64,000 nt of DNA from Lichenihabitans psoromatis (GTDB taxonomy: Bacteria; Pseudomonadota; Alphaproteobacteria; Rhizobiales; Beijerinckiaceae). The DNA lies in NCBI RefSeq assembly GCF_004323635.1, contig NZ_CP036515.1, positions 2,295,501-2,359,500 on the forward strand, given 5' to 3'. A program made the position numbers and the translations under genes. Below are positions 1 to 8,822 of this stretch, one piece after another; the stretch's first letter is position 1; each line of letters opens with the position of its first letter. Under the pieces are notes generated by a model, which was not told the origin of the DNA, made no database searches, and saw only the letters and a program-made list of their open reading frames with translations.

Positions 1-25
1 CGACGAAAATCGGCGGTCGTCGACA

Positions 26-271
26 TCACGACTGCCCGCCCGCACCTGAAGATGACGTGCTGCGCCGCGCCTTGGAGAAGGCCCGATCGGTAGCGATGAA
101 GCGCTCCAGCATCGGCACGATCAGGCGAATGGGATCGGCTGGCGGATGACCGGCCTCGCGGCCGAGGATTTCGGCGTAGGCGGCAAGATCGCGGTGTAGC
201 GTCGCCGGAAGATCAACCGTGACCTTCACGGGCTTGTCGTCGGCAATGGGGCCAAGTTTCAGCTTGGTCAT
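26..271 (-). CDS. DUF2274 family protein, last gene of the trb operon in view
   Basis: This 81-residue protein has the size and sequence character of DUF2274 proteins (recognised by eye), which almost always sit directly downstream of trbI in alphaproteobacterial conjugation operons. The N-terminus (MTKLKLGPIADDKPVK) and a following strand-helix pattern (VTVDLPATLHRDLAAYAEIL) suggest a ribbon-helix-helix-like DNA-binding fold, so a regulatory role is plausible but unproven. The start overlaps the trbI stop by four bases (ATGA), showing translational coupling at the end of the operon. No enzymatic motif is visible. Twenty-five bases remain to the window edge and cannot be assigned. Confidence 0.8.
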   Translation of the reverse strand: MTKLKLGPIADDKPVKVTVDLPATLHRDLAAYAEILGREAGHPPADPIRLIVPMLERFIATDRAFSKARRSTSSSGAGGQS

Positions 272-1506
272 GGCGTAGCTCCGTATGCTTCAAGTACGAG
301 ATCGCGCGTAACAAGGACTCGGACAGGAAAGCCTGGCCGGATGGTCAGTGTCGGCGCGATGTTGAGCTGACGGCTGACGATCTGCTGGCCGGTCTGGCTG
401 ACGCTTTGCGACGCGCCCTGTCGCAGCGCCTGAACGATATCGCTGTCGTTGCCAGATGATCCTGCCTGCGCGCCGACACTGAGCAGCGTCGAGAGTGCGG
501 CGGCCTTGAAGAGTTCACCCCAGTGATAATCGACCCTATCCTCCAGCCCGGCATAACCTTCGGCGTCCGCACCCGGCTGGCGCTCCAGCACGATGGAACG
601 GCCGTTGGGCATGATGAGGCGGTTCCAGACCAGCAGGATACGACGCTGGCCGAAACCGACGCCATTGTCGTACTGACCGATGATCCGCGTGCCCTGCGGC
701 ACGAGCAGGATGCGGCCTGTCGGGCTGTCATAGATGTTTTCCGTGACCTGCGCCGTGATCTGGCCGGGCAGATCGGAACGGATGCCGGTGATGAGCGCCG
801 CCGGGATGACAGCGCCGGCTTGAAGCACGTTCGCCGAGGCGGGCGCGGCAACGCGATCGGTCGAGACGGTGCGCTTGTCGGGCGTCTGGTTGAGGAAGGC
901 GAGCTGGCGGTCCTGCGCCGATGGCGTCGCCGGCTGCGGCGCGAGGCCGAGCGTGGTCAGATCCGGCATGGGCGTGGTGGCGTTCGTCGTGGTAGCCGCC
1001 GGTATTGTGGCATTGCGCGTCTCGGTCGAAGCGAACAGACGAGCTGTTCTCGCCGCCTCCCGTTCCTGCACGCGCCGCTGCTCCTCGGCGCTAAGGCCTG
1101 GTTGCTGCGTGGCGATACCCGGCGTCGGTACGCCCTGTCCTCGGTTCTGCGCGGCAAGCATCGGACGGCCGAGATCGCCGGGCAGTGCTGGGCCGAGAAC
1201 CGGACCGGTATAGTCCTTCGGTAGACTGTTGAGACCGTCCGGGGTCGAGCGATTGTCGGTCGAATACAGTTCCTCGTTCGGCTTGCCGCCGTGCTGGCTC
1301 TGGAGCGCATAGATGAACGCGCCGCCTACGCCCGCGCTGGTGACAAGCCCCAGCGCCAGCAGCGCCTTGCGCGACAGGCGAGTGACGCGCGGCGGTTCGG
1401 CGCGCAAACGCATGGGGGCTGCCGGCTCGCCGGTCAGCGCACGGGCGTCGTCATCGCCGGAGGCTTCCGGCTGGCTCCCTTTCTTATCGGGCTCAATGTC
1501 GCTCAC
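268..1506 (-). CDS. trbI: TrbI/VirB10 family conjugal transfer protein
   Basis: A 412-residue VirB10-type protein that links inner and outer membrane parts of the type IV secretion channel. It shows a short cytoplasmic Arg-rich N-terminus, a single transmembrane segment near residues 48-68 (ALLALGLVTSAGVGGAFIYA), a Pro/Gln/Thr-rich periplasmic linker, and a C-terminal VirB10 domain with the family signatures VLQAGAVIPAALITGIRSDL and LLVPQGTRIIGQYD. Length is normal for TrbI. It overlaps trbG upstream and the DUF2274 gene downstream by four bases each, so it is translated in series with them. Nothing suggests inactivation. Confidence 0.95.
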   Translation of the reverse strand: MSDIEPDKKGSQPEASGDDDARALTGEPAAPMRLRAEPPRVTRLSRKALLALGLVTSAGVGGAFIYALQSQHGGKPNEELYSTDNRSTPDGLNSLPKDYTGPVLGPALPGDLGRPMLAAQNRGQGVPTPGIATQQPGLSAEEQRRVQEREAARTARLFASTETRNATIPAATTTNATTPMPDLTTLGLAPQPATPSAQDRQLAFLNQTPDKRTVSTDRVAAPASANVLQAGAVIPAALITGIRSDLPGQITAQVTENIYDSPTGRILLVPQGTRIIGQYDNGVGFGQRRILLVWNRLIMPNGRSIVLERQPGADAEGYAGLEDRVDYHWGELFKAAALSTLLSVGAQAGSSGNDSDIVQALRQGASQSVSQTGQQIVSRQLNIAPTLTIRPGFPVRVLVTRDLVLEAYGATP

Positions 1507-2546
1507 GATGCCGGCCTCCCATCGGTCCGGGTGACGCGAACGCGCTTTTGATCCTTGGCGGAACCGAAGCGCAGCTCGGCGGCAGCGAAGAGCCGATCAA
1601 CGATCATGTAGTTCCCGCGCACGCGGTAGTTCACCAGTTCGGAGGTGTCGCCCTCGGGGCCGACGACGAAGAGCGGCGGCATCTCGCCCTGCGCGATGCC
1701 GCTCGGGAACTCGATGAACACCTGCCTTCCGTCGTCGAAGGCGCGCAAAGGACGCCACGGCGCACGATCGCCCGCGATCTCATAGCGGAAATTGACATTG
1801 GCGAGATCCACGCCCGACGCGACGGGCTGTATTGCTTCGGCCTGGGCATTCTGGCGACGCAGCGCGATCAATTGGTCCTGCGGATACTGCCAGGATACCG
1901 AGGCCATGTATGTCTTCTCGGTCGAACGAAGCTCGATATGGTAGGTGCGCAGATTGGTGTTGATGACGAGATTGGTCATCAATTCCGCCCGCGTCGGCTT
2001 GACCAGGATATGCACCTGTTTGGTTGCGCCCGTGCCACTCTCGGTGTCGCCGATGATCCAGCGTACCGTGTCCCCGGCGGCGACCGGGCCGGAGCCGACC
2101 AGCGTCTCGCCGGGCTGAAGCGTGACGTCGGTGATCTGACCCGGTGAGGTATAGACCTGATAGAGCGCGCCATCGACGAACGGGTAGATCTGGATGGCGT
2201 TGATGAAGCCGTTCCTGACCGGCTGCATCCGTGCGGCGGCATTGGCCTCGTTCACACGGGCCGCCGGGTCCGGCAGTTCGGGCGTCGGCTTGTCGCCCTT
2301 ACCGATTGGCTTCAACTGGCCGGGCAGCGGCAGTAGCTTCGGCAGCTCCACCACCCTGACCGGCGCCGGCGGATCGACCGTCTGCACGGCGGGCACGGCA
2401 TTGTCGTATGAGATTTCCGGCGGTTTCACCGCTGTCGCGCAACCGGCCAGCGCGGAGGTGCAAACGAGGAGAAGCGGGAAAGCGGATTTACGGAAAGCCG
2501 GTCTTCCATTTCTGTCGAGGGCGACGTTGCGGAAGATGGGCGTCAT
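1503..2546 (-). CDS. trbG: P-type conjugative transfer protein TrbG (VirB9-like)
   Basis: VirB9/TrbG forms the outer-membrane core complex with TrbI and the lipoprotein partner. The ATG at 2546 is preferred: it overlaps the trbF stop in an ATGA arrangement and has GGAG upstream, whereas the longer reading starts with TTG. The N-terminus carries a lipoprotein-like signal (LLLVCTSALAGC, lipobox LAGC). Then comes a Pro-rich spacer and the VirB9 fold, seen in LYQVYTSPGQITDVTLQPGE, a WIIGD box and, near the C-terminus, FVVGPEGDTSELVNYRVRGN. The protein is about 347 residues and complete. Confidence 0.95.
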   Translation of the reverse strand: MTPIFRNVALDRNGRPAFRKSAFPLLLVCTSALAGCATAVKPPEISYDNAVPAVQTVDPPAPVRVVELPKLLPLPGQLKPIGKGDKPTPELPDPAARVNEANAAARMQPVRNGFINAIQIYPFVDGALYQVYTSPGQITDVTLQPGETLVGSGPVAAGDTVRWIIGDTESGTGATKQVHILVKPTRAELMTNLVINTNLRTYHIELRSTEKTYMASVSWQYPQDQLIALRRQNAQAEAIQPVASGVDLANVNFRYEIAGDRAPWRPLRAFDDGRQVFIEFPSGIAQGEMPPLFVVGPEGDTSELVNYRVRGNYMIVDRLFAAAELRFGSAKDQKRVRVTRTDGRPAS

Positions 2547-3232
2547 TGTCCTAGCTCCTTCGACCAATTGATGGCGTTGACGTAGATTCCGAGCGGATTG
2601 GCGCGGAGTTTTTCAGCGTCGCGCGGCGGCTGCACGACGATGGTGAGGATCGCGGTCCAGCGCTCGGTCGATGCGAGCGAACCGTCCTGATAGGTCCGCT
2701 GAACCCAGGCGACCCGGAAACTGTCGGGCGATGCGCGGATCACGCTGGAGACATCGACGGCGACCTGCGTCTTGCCGACCTTGGTGAACGGGTCATTGGC
2801 GCGGGCGTAGTCGTTGAGCGCCAGTGCGCCGCCTTGCGTGGTGAAGTCGTAGGCCCGCAGCCAGTTTTGGCGGACGATGATCGCGTCGGCCGGAATGCTT
2901 CGGACCTCCTCGATGAAGCGCGCGAGGTGGAAGGCGATCTGCGGATCGGTCGGCCGATAGTCGGCGGTCGCCGGGGCGACAGCCTGCGACGCCCCGAGCT
3001 TGTCCACCTGCACCACCCACGGCACGATTGAACCATTGGCGGATTGCCAGACGAGTGCGGCGGACAGTCCTGCCGACAAGGCGAGAGAACCGAAGGCCAT
3101 CAGCCGCCAGTTCTTCGCCTGCACGCGGGCGGAGCCGATCCGGTCGTCCCAGACCTGGGCGGCGCGCTGGTAGGGCGTCTCCGGCTCGGGCGTCTTGCCG
3201 TAATGGGTCGCGGGTCGTTTGAAGAGATTCAT
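2543..3232 (-). CDS. trbF: Conjugal transfer protein TrbF (VirB8-like)
   Basis: A 229-residue bitopic inner-membrane assembly factor of the type IV secretion system. The N-terminal FKRPATHYGKTPEPETPYQR block is typical of TrbF. One transmembrane segment lies at about residues 45-65 (LMAFGSLALSAGLSAALVWQ), followed by a periplasmic NTF2-like VirB8 domain with WVVQVDKLG and VAWVQRTYQDG. The start overlaps the trbL stop by one base (TGATG) and the stop overlaps the trbG start, so it is embedded in the operon. No truncation is seen. Confidence 0.95.
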   Translation of the reverse strand: MNLFKRPATHYGKTPEPETPYQRAAQVWDDRIGSARVQAKNWRLMAFGSLALSAGLSAALVWQSANGSIVPWVVQVDKLGASQAVAPATADYRPTDPQIAFHLARFIEEVRSIPADAIIVRQNWLRAYDFTTQGGALALNDYARANDPFTKVGKTQVAVDVSSVIRASPDSFRVAWVQRTYQDGSLASTERWTAILTIVVQPPRDAEKLRANPLGIYVNAINWSKELGQ

Positions 3233-4590
3233 CAGAGGTCGCTTTCGGAGAGGTTGACGGAGGAGCCCCCGCCATGGGCGTCACCGGACCGGACGGCGTG
3301 GGCGGCGGCCTCGACGCCGTGCGACACGGCTCGCGAGCGATTCATGCGCTTGGCCCAATCGGGCGGCTGGTCTGGGGCGGACGATGCCGTGCCGGTCGCG
3401 GCGGCAGCTTCGCCCTCGGCGGCATCACCACCGACCGCGCCGCCTGTGGTCTCGACGGCCGCACGGGCGCCCGACTGGAAGCTCGACGTCATGCTGTCGG
3501 CGGCTTTGGAAGCCGCGCGCTTAAGCGGCGACACCGCAGCCTGCGCGCCCGTGCTGGCGACATTGCCGAAGCCGGACGCGACACCTGCGGCGCCGGATTG
3601 CCCGGCCGCGCCGAGGCTGTAGGCGGTAGACGCACCGCCCGCGAGGGCAGCGCCACCACGGGCGGCGGCACCCGCACCAGCGGCCAGGGCTGCACCGCCC
3701 GATGCCACCGCGCCAACGGTTGCCGCACCTGCCGCGACCATTCCGCCAGCCGCAAGCCCCGTGCCAATCGCTGCGCCCGCACCAAGCTGCGGGCCGCCGG
3801 CGACGAGGCCGTTGGCGATGCCCGGGCCGAAGATGCCGAGGCCGAGCAGCGACAGCGCCGCCAGCACGATTGCCATGGCATCATCGATCGATGGTGTGGC
3901 CCCGCCGAACCCGGCGGTGAACTCGGAGAACAAGGTCGAGCCGATGCCGATGATGACGGCGAGCACCATCACCTTGATGCCGGACGATATGACATTGCCG
4001 AGCACCCGTTCGGCCATGAAGGCGGATTTTCCGAACAGGCCGAACGGTATAAGCACGAAGCCGGCAAGCGTCGTCAGCTTGAACTCGATCAGGGTGACGA
4101 AGAGCTGGATCGCCAGTACGAAGAAGGCCAGCAGCACGAGCGCCCAGGCGAACAACATGCAGGCGATCTGAATGAAGTTCTCGAAGAAAGACCAATAGCC
4201 CATCAAGTTCGAGATGGAATCGAGCAGCGGCCGGCCGGCATCGAGACCGGTCTGCGCCACCTTGCCGGGGCGCAGCAGATTGGCCGTCGTGAAGCCGGTG
4301 CCTGACGCCTTCAGTCCGAGGCCGGCAAAGCTCTCGAATATGATACGCGCGAGGTTGTTCCAGTTGCCGATAATATAAGCGAAGACGCCGACGAACAGCG
4401 TCTTCTTGATAAGCCGCCCGATAATGTCGTTGTCGCCGCCCATCGACCAGAACAGTGCTGCCAGCGTCACATCGATGACGATCAGCGTCGTGGCGATGAA
4501 GGCCACTTCGCCGTGCAGCAGGCCGAAGCCGCCGTCGATGTAGCGTGTGAAGACCTCAAGGAAATGGTCGATGACCCCGGTGCCCTGCAT
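3232..4590 (-). CDS. trbL: P-type conjugative transfer protein TrbL (VirB6-like)
   Basis: A polytopic inner-membrane channel component of 452 residues. The N-terminal half has several hydrophobic segments (for example VAFIATTLIVIDVTLAALFW and IACMLFAWALVLLAFFVLAI). The C-terminal third is a long Ala/Gly-rich tail (AAGGMVAAGAATVGAVASGG) ending in a charged low-complexity stretch; both are usual for TrbL. The region LTTLAGFVLIPFGLFGKSAF matches the family core. It lies between trbK and trbF with a two-base gap and a one-base overlap respectively. Confidence 0.95.
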   Translation of the reverse strand: MQGTGVIDHFLEVFTRYIDGGFGLLHGEVAFIATTLIVIDVTLAALFWSMGGDNDIIGRLIKKTLFVGVFAYIIGNWNNLARIIFESFAGLGLKASGTGFTTANLLRPGKVAQTGLDAGRPLLDSISNLMGYWSFFENFIQIACMLFAWALVLLAFFVLAIQLFVTLIEFKLTTLAGFVLIPFGLFGKSAFMAERVLGNVISSGIKVMVLAVIIGIGSTLFSEFTAGFGGATPSIDDAMAIVLAALSLLGLGIFGPGIANGLVAGGPQLGAGAAIGTGLAAGGMVAAGAATVGAVASGGAALAAGAGAAARGGAALAGGASTAYSLGAAGQSGAAGVASGFGNVASTGAQAAVSPLKRAASKAADSMTSSFQSGARAAVETTGGAVGGDAAEGEAAAATGTASSAPDQPPDWAKRMNRSRAVSHGVEAAAHAVRSGDAHGGGSSVNLSESDL

Positions 4591-4592
4591 GG

Positions 4593-4982
4593 TCAGTGGC
4601 TCCCATTCTGCAATGGGGTGCCTTGGGCAGGTTCAGGCTGGACCGCGGGCGTTCCCTGATCGGCAGGAGCCGGTCCGTTCGGGAATAGCGTCGTGGGTGT
4701 CGCCGTCTCAGGAGATACAGACGGAGCCGGTTCGCGAAGGAAGCGACGGCGGTTGTCGGCCCATGCCCTCAGGCAGGCCGGATCGCGTGGCCCGGCTTCG
4801 CCAAGTCCGCTGCACCGCGCCAGTTCCGCGTCCAGCGGATATCGCTCCGTGACTGTGCGTGCCTGCGTCGCAACGCTGTTCTGCCGGTCGTCATGGCGGT
4901 TCATCTCGATCGCTGTTGCGGTGATCGCCACCGCGACAAAGATGACGGCGCCGATGCGCGCGAGGGTCTTGCCGTCCATCAC
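4593..4982 (-). CDS. trbK: Putative entry-exclusion protein TrbK-alt
   Basis: A 129-residue protein with one N-terminal transmembrane helix (IGAVIFVAVAITATAIEM) and the TrbK-alt signature around residues 47-85 (YPLDAELARCSGLGEAGPRD, then PACLRAWADNRRRFL). The two Cys residues in the motif are conserved in this variant, which replaces the lipoprotein TrbK of RP4. By position, between trbJ and trbL, it is expected to block redundant entry of a sibling element; that role is inferred from the family and not visible in the sequence. The C-terminus is Pro-rich and disordered. Confidence 0.88.
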   Translation of the reverse strand: MMDGKTLARIGAVIFVAVAITATAIEMNRHDDRQNSVATQARTVTERYPLDAELARCSGLGEAGPRDPACLRAWADNRRRFLREPAPSVSPETATPTTLFPNGPAPADQGTPAVQPEPAQGTPLQNGSH

Positions 4983-4989
4983 GCCGCCC

Positions 4990-5748
4990 TCAGTTTCCGT
5001 AGAACATCTGGGCGTTGCCGGCCTGATAGCCGGTCCCCGGCGTCAGGAAGCGGCGACGTTGCTCGCGGCCCTGTTCGGCGGCGGCGGCTTGTTCGGCTGA
5101 TTGCAGCGCCTGCGCCCGCCCGTTGGCGGCGACGACGGCGGTGAGATCGGCGAGTTGCTGCGCCTGAAGGGCGAGAAGCTGGTTGCCGGCCTGCGTCGCC
5201 TGAAGCGCCCCGGTCGCCGACTGGCTCGATCCGACCAGTGCCGACATCTGCGCACGGTTGGTGTCGATATTGCCGACGACGCCGGCCTGCACCTTCATCG
5301 CGTCCTGAAGGCCAGAAACCGAGTTCTGCCAGCGGGATTTGGCGTCTGCGATCAGCGATGCGCTGGAAGCCGTGGTCGAGGCTGCGCCATAGGTGGTCTG
5401 GAAGGCCCGGTCGATCTGCTGAACGTCATAGGCGATGTTCTGCGCCTGTTGCAGAAGCGCTTGCGTTTTCTGGACCGACTGCTGAAGTTGTTGAAGCGAG
5501 GAATATGGCAGGCTGGCGAGATTGCGGGCCTGATTGATCAGCATCGTCGCCTCGTTCTGCAGCGAGGTGATCTGGTTGGTCACCTGTTGGAGCGAGCGCG
5601 CCGCCGTCAGCACGTTTTGCACATAGTTGGTGGGGTCATAGACGATCCACTGCGCGGCGGCGGGCGTCGTGGCGATCGGCGATAGCGCCAGCGGTACGGA
5701 CAGGATGGTCGCGGCGAATAGCGCCACGCGCGAACGACGAACGGTCAT
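4990..5748 (-). CDS. trbJ: P-type conjugative transfer protein TrbJ (VirB5-like)
   Basis: A 252-residue secreted pilus-tip or adhesin-like component. It has a Sec signal peptide (VALFAATILSVPLALSPIAT, cleavage probably after ATTPAAAQ), then the TrbJ motif WIVYDPTNYVQN, and a long helical region rich in Gln and Ala (QQLQQSVQKTQALLQQAQNI) that would form coiled coils. The ATG overlaps the trbE stop by four bases. The C-terminus ends in MFYGN, typical of TrbJ. Function rests on family membership and operon position. Confidence 0.95.
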   Translation of the reverse strand: MTVRRSRVALFAATILSVPLALSPIATTPAAAQWIVYDPTNYVQNVLTAARSLQQVTNQITSLQNEATMLINQARNLASLPYSSLQQLQQSVQKTQALLQQAQNIAYDVQQIDRAFQTTYGAASTTASSASLIADAKSRWQNSVSGLQDAMKVQAGVVGNIDTNRAQMSALVGSSQSATGALQATQAGNQLLALQAQQLADLTAVVAANGRAQALQSAEQAAAAEQGREQRRRFLTPGTGYQAGNAQMFYGN

Positions 5749-8183
5749 GAGGGTGTCTCCAGGTTGGTGAGGTTGGGAATGAGATCGGCGGCCCAGCCGA
5801 GACCGCGATGGCGCAGCCAGGGGCCAAGGAAACCGTCGCGGCTATGCTCGGCGACGATGCGGGCGATCTCGGCCTGATCGGTTTTTGAGGATGCGGCGCA
5901 GAGCGCCAGCGCCACGTCCGACAGGCCCAGTTCGAACAGCCGGTTGCCGCGCCGCGACTGGCAGTAATAGTCGCGCTTCGGCATGGCCCGCGCGAGGATC
6001 TCGATCTGGCGGTCGTTGAGGCCGAAGCGCCGATAAATGGCCGTGATCTGCGGCTCGATCGCCCGCTCGTTCGGGAGCAGAAGCCGGGTCTGGCAGCTTT
6101 CGATGATGGCCGGCGCGATTGAACTGCCGTCAATGTCCGACAACGACTGCGTGGCGAAGATGACGGATGCGTTCTTCTTGCGCAGCGTCTTCAGCCATTC
6201 GCGGAGCTGGCCGGCGAACCCTTCGTCGTCCAGCGCAAGCCAGCCTTCGTCGATGATAATGAGTGTCGGCTCACCATTGAGCCGGTCTTCAATGCGATGG
6301 AACAGGTAGGATAGGACGGCGGGCGCGGCATCCGTGCCGATCAGGCCCTCGGTCTCGAACGCCTGGACCGTGGCCGATCCAAGATATTCACGCTCGGCAT
6401 CGAGTAACCGGCCGTAGGGTCCGCCGACGCAATAGGGTCGCAGCGCCTGCTTGAGGTCGTTGGATTGAAGCAGGACCGCAAGGCCGGTGATCGTCCGTTC
6501 TTCGACCGGCGCGGTGCTAAGCGATGTCAGCGCCGTCCAGATATACTCTTTCACGTCAGGCGTAATGGGAACGCCTTCGCGTATCAGGATAGCGACGATC
6601 CAGTCGGCGGCCCATGCCCGCTCGGGCACGTCATCGACGCGGGCGAGCGGCTGAAGGGACACGCTATCGACCGCCCCTTCCGAAAGATTGCCGCCGAGGT
6701 CATGCCAGTCGCCGCCCATGGCGAGGGCGGCGGCGCGGATCGAGCCGCCGAAGTCGAAGGCGAACACCTGCGCGCCCGTATAGCGCCGGAACTGCAAGGC
6801 CATCAGCGCCAGCAGCACGGATTTGCCCGCACCTGTCGGACCGACGATCAGCGTATGGCCAACATCGCCGACGTGAACGGATAACCGGAACGGGGTCGAG
6901 CCTTCGGTCTTGCCGAAGAGCAGTGGGGGCGCTGCAAAATGCTCGTCCCATTCCGGCCCCGCCCATACCGCCGACAGCGGGATCATGTGGGCGAGGTTCA
7001 ATGTGGAAATCGGCGGCTGGCGGACGTTGGCGTAGACATGTCCCGGCAACGAGCCGAGCCAGGCGTCCACCGCGTTAATCGTCTCGGCCATCGCGGTGAA
7101 GTCGCGGCCCTGGATGACCTTCTCGACCAGCCGCAACTTCTCGGCGGCAAGACGCGGATCGGCATCCCACACCGTCACCGTCGCGGTGACGTAGGCCATG
7201 CCGGCATAGTCCGCGCCGAGTTCCTGCAAAGCCATGTCGGCGTCGGCCGCCTTGTTCGACGCATCGGTGTCCACGAGGACGGATGCCTCGTTGGTCATCA
7301 CCTCCTTGAGGATGGCGGCGATCGATTTGCGCTTGGCGAACCATTGCCGGCGGATCTTCGTCAGCAGCCTGGTCGCGTCCGTCTTGTCGAGCAGGATCGC
7401 GCGCGTGCTCCATCGATACGGAAAGGCCAGCCGGTTGAGTTCGTCGAGCAGGCCCGGTGTGGTCGCGGTCGGAAACCCGACGATCGTGAGCACCCGCAGA
7501 TGCTGGTCACCCAATATCGGCTCCAGGCCGCCGGTCAGCGGCTGGTCGGCCAGCAGCGCGTCGAGATAGACCGGCGTTTCAGGCACGCGGACGCGGTGGC
7601 GTTTGGTGGAGACGCAGCCATGCAGATAGGTCAGCGTCTCGGCGTCATCGAGCCAGACGCATTCGGGCATGAAGCCTTCGACCAGTTGCAGCACGCGGTC
7701 GGTGCGATCGGCAAAGCCGGTCAGCAGTTCGCGCGCATCGACGCCGGAACGCTCTCGGCCCTCATACAGCCAGGTCTCGGCACGGGCCGCGTCTTCGGCG
7801 GGCGGCAACCAGGTGAAGGTCAGGAAGTAGTCGGACTCGTAATGGGAGCCGGCTTCTTCGAAATCGGCTTTGCGCTCGGCATCGACCAGAGCCGATGCCG
7901 CATCGGGAAAGCGGCTGGCAGGATAGGTGCCGGCGGCGTGGCGCTGTGCCTCCACGAAGATTGCCCAGCCCGATCCCAATCGACGGAAGGCGTTGTTGAG
8001 GCGGCCAGCGACCGCAACCAGTTCGGCGGGCACAGCGGAATCCAGATCGGGACCACGAAACCGCGCCGTCCTCTGAAAACTGCCGTCCTTGTTGAGGACC
8101 ACACTTTCACCGACCAAGGCCACCCAGGGCAGGAAGTCGGCAAGGCGGGTGTTGCGATTGCGATACTCAGTGAGGTTCATCAT
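5745..8183 (-). CDS. trbE: Conjugal transfer ATPase TrbE (VirB4-like)
   Basis: The VirB4-class motor ATPase that energises pilus biogenesis and channel assembly; about 812 residues. The start MMNLTEYRNRNTRLADFLPW at 8183 is chosen because it fits TrbE N-termini; the longer open frame would overlap trbD. Walker A is VGPTGAGKS near residue 438, and Walker B is PTLIIIDEGWLALDDEGF. The downstream SDIDGSSIAPAIIESCQTRL block is also typical. The N-terminal third holds the CagE/TrbE/VirB domain. Complete and in frame, with trbJ starting inside its last codons. Confidence 0.96.
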   Translation of the reverse strand: MMNLTEYRNRNTRLADFLPWVALVGESVVLNKDGSFQRTARFRGPDLDSAVPAELVAVAGRLNNAFRRLGSGWAIFVEAQRHAAGTYPASRFPDAASALVDAERKADFEEAGSHYESDYFLTFTWLPPAEDAARAETWLYEGRERSGVDARELLTGFADRTDRVLQLVEGFMPECVWLDDAETLTYLHGCVSTKRHRVRVPETPVYLDALLADQPLTGGLEPILGDQHLRVLTIVGFPTATTPGLLDELNRLAFPYRWSTRAILLDKTDATRLLTKIRRQWFAKRKSIAAILKEVMTNEASVLVDTDASNKAADADMALQELGADYAGMAYVTATVTVWDADPRLAAEKLRLVEKVIQGRDFTAMAETINAVDAWLGSLPGHVYANVRQPPISTLNLAHMIPLSAVWAGPEWDEHFAAPPLLFGKTEGSTPFRLSVHVGDVGHTLIVGPTGAGKSVLLALMALQFRRYTGAQVFAFDFGGSIRAAALAMGGDWHDLGGNLSEGAVDSVSLQPLARVDDVPERAWAADWIVAILIREGVPITPDVKEYIWTALTSLSTAPVEERTITGLAVLLQSNDLKQALRPYCVGGPYGRLLDAEREYLGSATVQAFETEGLIGTDAAPAVLSYLFHRIEDRLNGEPTLIIIDEGWLALDDEGFAGQLREWLKTLRKKNASVIFATQSLSDIDGSSIAPAIIESCQTRLLLPNERAIEPQITAIYRRFGLNDRQIEILARAMPKRDYYCQSRRGNRLFELGLSDVALALCAASSKTDQAEIARIVAEHSRDGFLGPWLRHRGLGWAADLIPNLTNLETPS

Positions 8184-8193
8184 GACCGCCCCC

Positions 8194-8490
8194 TCAAACC
8201 GACAGGTGGCCGGGGATGCGCAGATGGCGGCGCACCACATCGACGAACATCGGATCGCGCTTGGCCGCCCACATCGCCGCGACATGGCCGATGGCCCAGA
8301 TGACCGCGCCGACCAGCCAGAGGCGTAGGCCTAGGCCGAGCGCGGCGGCCAGCGTGCCGTTAAGGATGGCAAGCCCACGCGGCGCGCCGCCGAGCAGGAT
8401 GTGCTCGGTCAGCGCCCGGTGGACCGGCACGGCGTAACCCGGCACGGCATGGTCCGGCATCGAGCCAGCGATCTCGGCCGCATTTACCAT
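8194..8490 (-). CDS. trbD: Conjugal transfer protein TrbD (VirB3-like)
   Basis: A 98-residue small inner-membrane protein. The family signature VPVHRALTEHILLGGAPR is followed by two close hydrophobic stretches (GLAILNGTLAAALGLGL and LWLVGAVIWAIGHVAAMW), and the C-terminus has the usual AKRDPMFVDVVRRHLR. A later Met at residue 11 is another possible start. It ends ten bases before the TrbE start and begins at the TrbC stop, as in other trb operons. VirB3 proteins assist pilus assembly alongside VirB4. Confidence 0.94.
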   Translation of the reverse strand: MVNAAEIAGSMPDHAVPGYAVPVHRALTEHILLGGAPRGLAILNGTLAAALGLGLRLWLVGAVIWAIGHVAAMWAAKRDPMFVDVVRRHLRIPGHLSV

Positions 8491-8822
8491 CAGACCAATG
8501 CCCCGCCGCCGAACGAGAAGAACGACAGGAAGAAGCTCGATGCGGCAAACGCGATCGACAGGCCGAAGACGATCTGGATCAGACGGCGGAAGCCGCCGGA
8601 TGTGTCACCGAAGGCCAGCGCCAGCCCGGTCGATATGATGACGATGACGGCGATAATCTTGGCGACGGGGCCTTCGATCGACTGGAGGATCGATTGCAGC
8701 GGCGCTTCCCATGGCATCGACGAACCGGAGGCATAAGCGGCGGGGGCGGTCATCATGGTGATGACGGCAATGGACGCCGTCATGGTCAGGCGGCGGCGAA
8801 CAAGACGAAGGGAACGGATCAT
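8490..8822 (-). CDS. trbC: Conjugal transfer pilin TrbC (VirB2-like)
   Basis: A 110-residue pilin precursor. It has a positively charged N-terminus ([12 protein letters not shown]), a signal segment (TMTASIAVITMMTAPAAYAS), then the mature pilin beginning near SGSSMPWEAPLQSILQSIEG. Two hydrophobic helices follow (VAKIIAVIVIISTGLALAF and QIVFGLSIAFAASSFFLSFF) joined by a short polar loop. Several TrbC pilins are cyclised; whether this one is cannot be read from sequence. It overlaps trbB by four bases. Confidence 0.94.
   Translation of the reverse strand: MIRSLRLVRRRLTMTASIAVITMMTAPAAYASGSSMPWEAPLQSILQSIEGPVAKIIAVIVIISTGLALAFGDTSGGFRRLIQIVFGLSIAFAASSFFLSFFSFGGGALV

Noticed and set aside
6939..8303. 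A 454-codon plus-strand frame opposite trbE
   Set aside because: A shadow of trbE: it is rich in Gly, Arg, His and Gln with no domain, and trbE has all its motifs in the other strand.
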